Positions 61,510 to 64,000 of a stretch of 64,000 bases of DNA are shown here, piece by piece. Location of the stretch: positions 116,342 through 180,341 of the forward strand of contig CAVOII010000016.1 in the NCBI GenBank assembly GCA_963696025.1. Reading direction: 5' to 3'. Made by a program: the position numbers and the translations under genes. Numbering within the stretch: position 1 is the stretch's first letter; every line of letters starts with the position of its first letter. The notes beneath the pieces are model-generated. The model ran no database searches. It saw only the letters and a program-made list of their open reading frames with translations, and had not been told where the DNA came from. Source of the stretch: JABCYV01 sp963696025. GTDB taxonomy: Bacteria; Acidobacteriota; Terriglobia; Terriglobales; Acidobacteriaceae.

Positions 61510-61759
61510 AGTTGCTACAAACGAAAGCGTCCACCCCACCATTAGCGCCGCCCAGAGCTCCTGAAAATCCGAGACCCGACCATGCAAACATTCAGCTTCT
61601 GACTCCTTGATTCAGGTTTTGTTTTGCACTGCACTCCTTTTTACGACGCCGTTTCGAGAAGAATGAGGTGAAGACACTTTGCCCGCCATTTCTCGATCAC
61701 CGCGTTGCACTATAGGGGGGTCCAAACCGCAGACTCATTGCGTTTTCTTCCAGGATCCT
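61510..61759. other. Intergenic region before the second 60-base repeat
   Basis: About 250 bases with no recognised gene. It has a T-rich section near 61616-61650 that might end the upstream operon, but no clear stem. Confidence 0.35.
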
Positions 61760-61817
61760 GGAGGGTCCAGGTAACAGATTACGGGACTTACCCTTGTCCC
61801 TCCGCGCAAATGCTCAC
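61760..61817. repeat. 60-base repeat with GGGAC hairpin, copy 2
   Basis: The same sequence as 56741-56800 with a few differences: GGTAACAGATTACGGGAC, CTTACCCTTGTCCC and the shared end CGCGCAAATGCTCAC. It abuts the PilZ gene start at 61827, so it may belong to that gene's leader. Confidence 0.65.
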
Positions 61818-61826
61818 GCAACCAAG

Positions 61827-62249
61827 GTGACCTTTGGCGCATTCAGGCTTCAGCTTAGTCTGCTGTTTGTGCCGGCTTTCGACTATCAATTGCGTCGCCG
61901 CGAGCGCCGCTATGATTTGCGCCTGCCCGTGTCCGTGAACCTGCAGAGCGACATTTCCGGCGAGATCATGGCAGTCTCAGAGAATATCAGTAGTCATGGG
62001 ATTCTTCTGTCCTCGAAGGCCGCAATTCCTGAGGGGACCAGCATCGAACTGATGGTTGCTCTCCGGTCTCCATCGCTATGGGGAAACACCCACCTAACCG
62101 CTACCGGCAAAGTGCTGCGTCTGGAGCGACGAGGCTCGGGTAGTTTTGCAGTGGCAGTCTGTTGCGATGAGAGACCCTTTAAAACTACCCACCATGGCTC
62201 GCCCAAGCTCTCAGATTGCGGCCAGCTCAGTGCCTGGCATTTTACGTAG
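61827..62249 (+). CDS. PilZ domain protein (start uncertain)
   Basis: A 141-residue frame (from a GTG at 61827; a TTG at 61794 lies inside the repeat). The c-di-GMP-binding motif is visible: RRRERRYDLRLPV, then ENISSHGILLSS, with later beta strands (TGKVLRLERRGSGSFAVAV). The N-terminal 20 residues before the motif are not part of the domain. The start is weakly supported. A second PilZ protein lies on the other strand downstream. Confidence 0.72.
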   Translation: MTFGAFRLQLSLLFVPAFDYQLRRRERRYDLRLPVSVNLQSDISGEIMAVSENISSHGILLSSKAAIPEGTSIELMVALRSPSLWGNTHLTATGKVLRLERRGSGSFAVAVCCDERPFKTTHHGSPKLSDCGQLSAWHFT

Positions 62250-62405
62250 GCCCTAAGGATCGCGAAGCGGGAAATTACGTTTGCCCGAAAATCCTCCGAG
62301 ACTGATGGAAATACCTTCCGCACGGCGCGGGGGGAGGCGAGGCTTCCAAACCCCAGCGACATGTTTCAGAACACCCTGAGTAATGATTGTGGACTTGGCA
62401 TGCGC
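62250..62405. other. Gap between the two convergent PilZ genes
   Basis: About 155 bases without a recognised gene or clear terminator. Short minus-strand frames here overlap the first PilZ gene and look like shadows. Confidence 0.3.
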
Positions 62406-62708
62406 TTAACGCGAAAACTGCCATGGCGCCTCACACGCGACCGCGATTAGGAACGCCCCGCCTGCGGATGGCTGCTCCACCCGCAAAACCTCGCCTGCCG
62501 CTTCCAGCGGCAGGGCATTGGGAAAGCGCAGAGTCATTTCTATTTTCGAACGAAGAGGAATCAGCGTTTCGCACCGCAGCAGGAGGCCATGGGCGCTCAC
62601 GTTCTGTGCGACCGTCTCGACTTCACCCGTTTTTTCCCCCTGGAATCTCACGAAGGCTGGTTGCCGAATCGGGTATCTACGCTCACTCCGGCGCTCCTCT
62701 CGGAACAT
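62406..62708 (-). CDS. PilZ domain protein, single-domain
   Basis: A 100-residue protein consisting of one PilZ domain: RRSERRYPIRQPAFVRF (RxxxR motif), then AQNVSAHGLLLRCE ([D/N]xSxxG) and a beta-barrel end EVLRVEQPSAGGAFLIAVACE. It is predicted to bind cyclic di-GMP. Together with the upstream PilZ and the HD-GYP at 10511, the window holds three c-di-GMP-related genes. Confidence 0.83.
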   Translation of the reverse strand: MFREERRSERRYPIRQPAFVRFQGEKTGEVETVAQNVSAHGLLLRCETLIPLRSKIEMTLRFPNALPLEAAGEVLRVEQPSAGGAFLIAVACEAPWQFSR

Positions 62709-62755
62709 GGGTCGTTCTCCGGCAACAGCGGTACATACGCTGCGGACTGTGAGCT

Positions 62756-63205
62756 TTAACTGGCTTTCTGCTTCACTCGCGGGGTCTGTGCCTGGGGATT
62801 TTTCGTAGTTCTATTGAGAACCTCAGTGCTAATCCGCTGGTACATCGCAGGGTCACTATACGCGTACAAAACAATTTCCACCCTGTCCCGCATGCCAAGC
62901 TTTGCGAGCAGCCGTGCAATTTGCTTCAAGACCTTGTGCTTAGGAATTTGGAGTTGCGTGGCAATCTCATCGTCCGTTAGGCCGACCGCGACGAGACCTA
63001 CCAACTCTTTGTCTCTCTCGGTCAGCTTCATTGGATCCTTATTCATATCTTCATACAATCGGCGGTGCGTTCTCAGGACGTCGGGGTTTACACGACCGCC
63101 AAGTATTATAGACCACGAGTCTCTCTCGCTTGGTACCGTGTCAGACAAAGCGAAAGGGTGGAGGAAATACTGATGGACCGTACCAGCGGAAGAAAGAGTT
63201 GTCAC
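62756..63205 (-). CDS. LuxR-type helix-turn-helix regulator
   Basis: A 149-residue protein. The C-terminal HTH of the LuxR/GerE type: MKLTERDKELVGLVAVGLTDDEIATQLQIPKHKVLKQIARLLAKLGMRDRVEIVLYAYS (residues about 58-117, given in pieces here: LTERDKELVGLVAVG, DDEIATQLQIPKHKVLK, LGMRDRVEIVLYA). No receiver or ligand domain. The first 55 residues are not conserved-looking, so translation may start at the internal Met near residue 54. Possibly regulates the adjacent PilZ genes. Confidence 0.75.
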   Translation of the reverse strand: MTTLSSAGTVHQYFLHPFALSDTVPSERDSWSIILGGRVNPDVLRTHRRLYEDMNKDPMKLTERDKELVGLVAVGLTDDEIATQLQIPKHKVLKQIARLLAKLGMRDRVEIVLYAYSDPAMYQRISTEVLNRTTKNPQAQTPRVKQKAS

Positions 63206-64000
63206 GGGTGAGAAGAGCGCAGTGCTCGATCTAGCCGCGATCAGCTTGTCCGTCGCATCCTATATAGCAGCGGCAGCGAAGTTCCTGACACCACATTCAA
63301 GTCATCCACTGAAAACGCAGTACTTGTTGGCTTCGTTTCGTAATAATCTCTTGCCGCTAAACCTCCCGGGTCAGATGAACTGGCACTTCTGGAGGTGCAG
63401 TCTCGCTTCTCCTCCACATCTGAAGTCGGTACAGTTCCGTTATGGCGGTGTATAGCTGCCGGTCGAGGCCTCACGAAGGAGGGGGCCCAAAAAATCCTCG
63501 ACCCGGGCTTGCTCCCGGCGACGATGAACGGCAAGATGAGTTGCTCAGCCATGGCCGCCTTTGGGCTTTGCTTCTTCTTTCAGCTGTTGGTTAACCAGCA
63601 CCACCTCGATGCTGCCTTCGCTGCGGTCCCGTGAAGATGCAGCCCGCAAAGTTGAGTGTGTATGCCTCCTCCCAACCGGGACCCCGCGATTTTCATTTAG
63701 GTTCGCCTCCTTCGCCGTCCATCGAGGTTCTTTCCCGAAAGCTTGACATCCGGTGCCAGCTCGCTGGGCCTCGACTGACGGACACCTGACCCAATTTCTG
63801 CTTTTCAACTGGGTCAAATAATCCAGCCCTGGGTCGCAGGGCTGCGTTCTTTTGCGTCCCCGCCCGGAGCACAGAAAGATAGGCTCTCACTCCGATTTCG
63901 TGCTGGAACTGATCCCAGAAGGTTAGCTGGCACGGTACGATCGCGTTATTGCGATATTGCTGAGGGATCGGCTCAAGGCCCGACGCCAGAATCCACCCTT
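63206..64000. other. End region without a convincing gene
   Basis: About 800 bases. Frames of 60-100 codons exist on both strands but none resembles a known family or has a supporting ribosome site. One hairpin is listed separately, together with an inverted pair TGACCCA...TGGGTCA at about 63788-63815. A gene may continue beyond the window. Confidence 0.4.
63824..63852 (+). terminator. Terminator-like hairpin near the right end
   Basis: Stem CAGCCCT (63824-63830), loop GGGTCGC, AGGGCTG (63838-63844), then CGTTCTTTT. A seven-pair stem and a mixed U tract; weak as a terminator. No upstream gene is assigned to it. Confidence 0.35.

Noticed and set aside
63545..63817. A 90-residue frame near the right end as a small gene
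   Set aside because: No recognisable domain and poor start; kept as unassigned sequence.
63720..63860. Riboswitch suspicion for the paired hairpins at the right end
   Set aside because: No match to a c-di-GMP or other known riboswitch consensus that I can see, and no downstream gene in the window.

Overview
The window is about 58-60% GC and densely coded on both strands. It looks like a chromosome segment of a soil-type Acidobacteriota (Terriglobia, Koribacter-like). That assignment is an inference from gene content: a TPR-CHAT/ECF sigma/subtilase cluster, a large Asp-box 'sortilin-like' secreted protein, YtrA-type ABC systems next to small secreted proteins, a decayed TPR protein of the acidobacterial kinase type, HAE1-type RND efflux, PPK2, and many short palindromic repeats. 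No rRNA gene, intact tRNA or CRISPR array was seen.

Layout. 1-11.2 kb: one long + strand chain. A dipeptide/oligopeptide ABC importer (ATPases, two permeases, binding protein) is joined by 4-base stop/start overlaps to an ECF sigma factor and a 954-residue TPR-CHAT protease-like protein. These are followed by a small Cys/His protein, a secreted subtilase with QSTVAVLD repeats between its catalytic Asp and His, and an HD-GYP protein. 11.2-13.1 kb: APC permease (minus). 13.2-18.2 kb: a promoter with a palindrome, two paralogous secreted proteins, a YtrA-type GntR regulator with its ABC exporter, and a DUF2306-TPR membrane protein. 18.2-22.9 kb: a frameshifted acyl-CoA ligase, an SDR/TetR pair, and two decayed genes joined back to back. 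23.2-29.1 kb: a complete RND efflux operon. 29.2-38.6 kb: DinB-like protein, an M20-like protein with altered metal ligands, CpaB-like, YD-like and membrane proteins, a frameshifted phosphoesterase, and two roughly 280-bp MITE-like elements.

38.7-50.7 kb is mostly housekeeping: UbiD, VanY-like peptidase, FabF-type synthase, TlyA, YebC, a short AI-2E-type membrane protein, an ECF sigma/putative anti-sigma/Spy-like operon with a clear terminator, PurQ, a beta-barrel protein, a YVTN lipoprotein and a Gfo/Idh/MocA oxidoreductase. 50.7-64 kb: secreted proteins, the 1088-residue Asp-box protein, PPK2, a double-ACT protein, a GAF-TM-Sel1 protein divergent from a SYLF-amidase_2 fusion, two PilZ proteins and a LuxR-type regulator. 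The last 0.8 kb has no convincing gene.

The best candidate for an undescribed system is the first 11 kb, where peptide import is genetically tied to an ECF sigma/CHAT pair and a secreted subtilase. A proteolysis-and-peptide-sensing circuit would fit but is inference. Second is the SYLF-amidase fusion with its coupled Cys-rich partner. Four genes carry single frameshifts (about 18.5, 22.46, 36.67 and 57.07 kb). Some may be sequencing or assembly errors rather than real decay.
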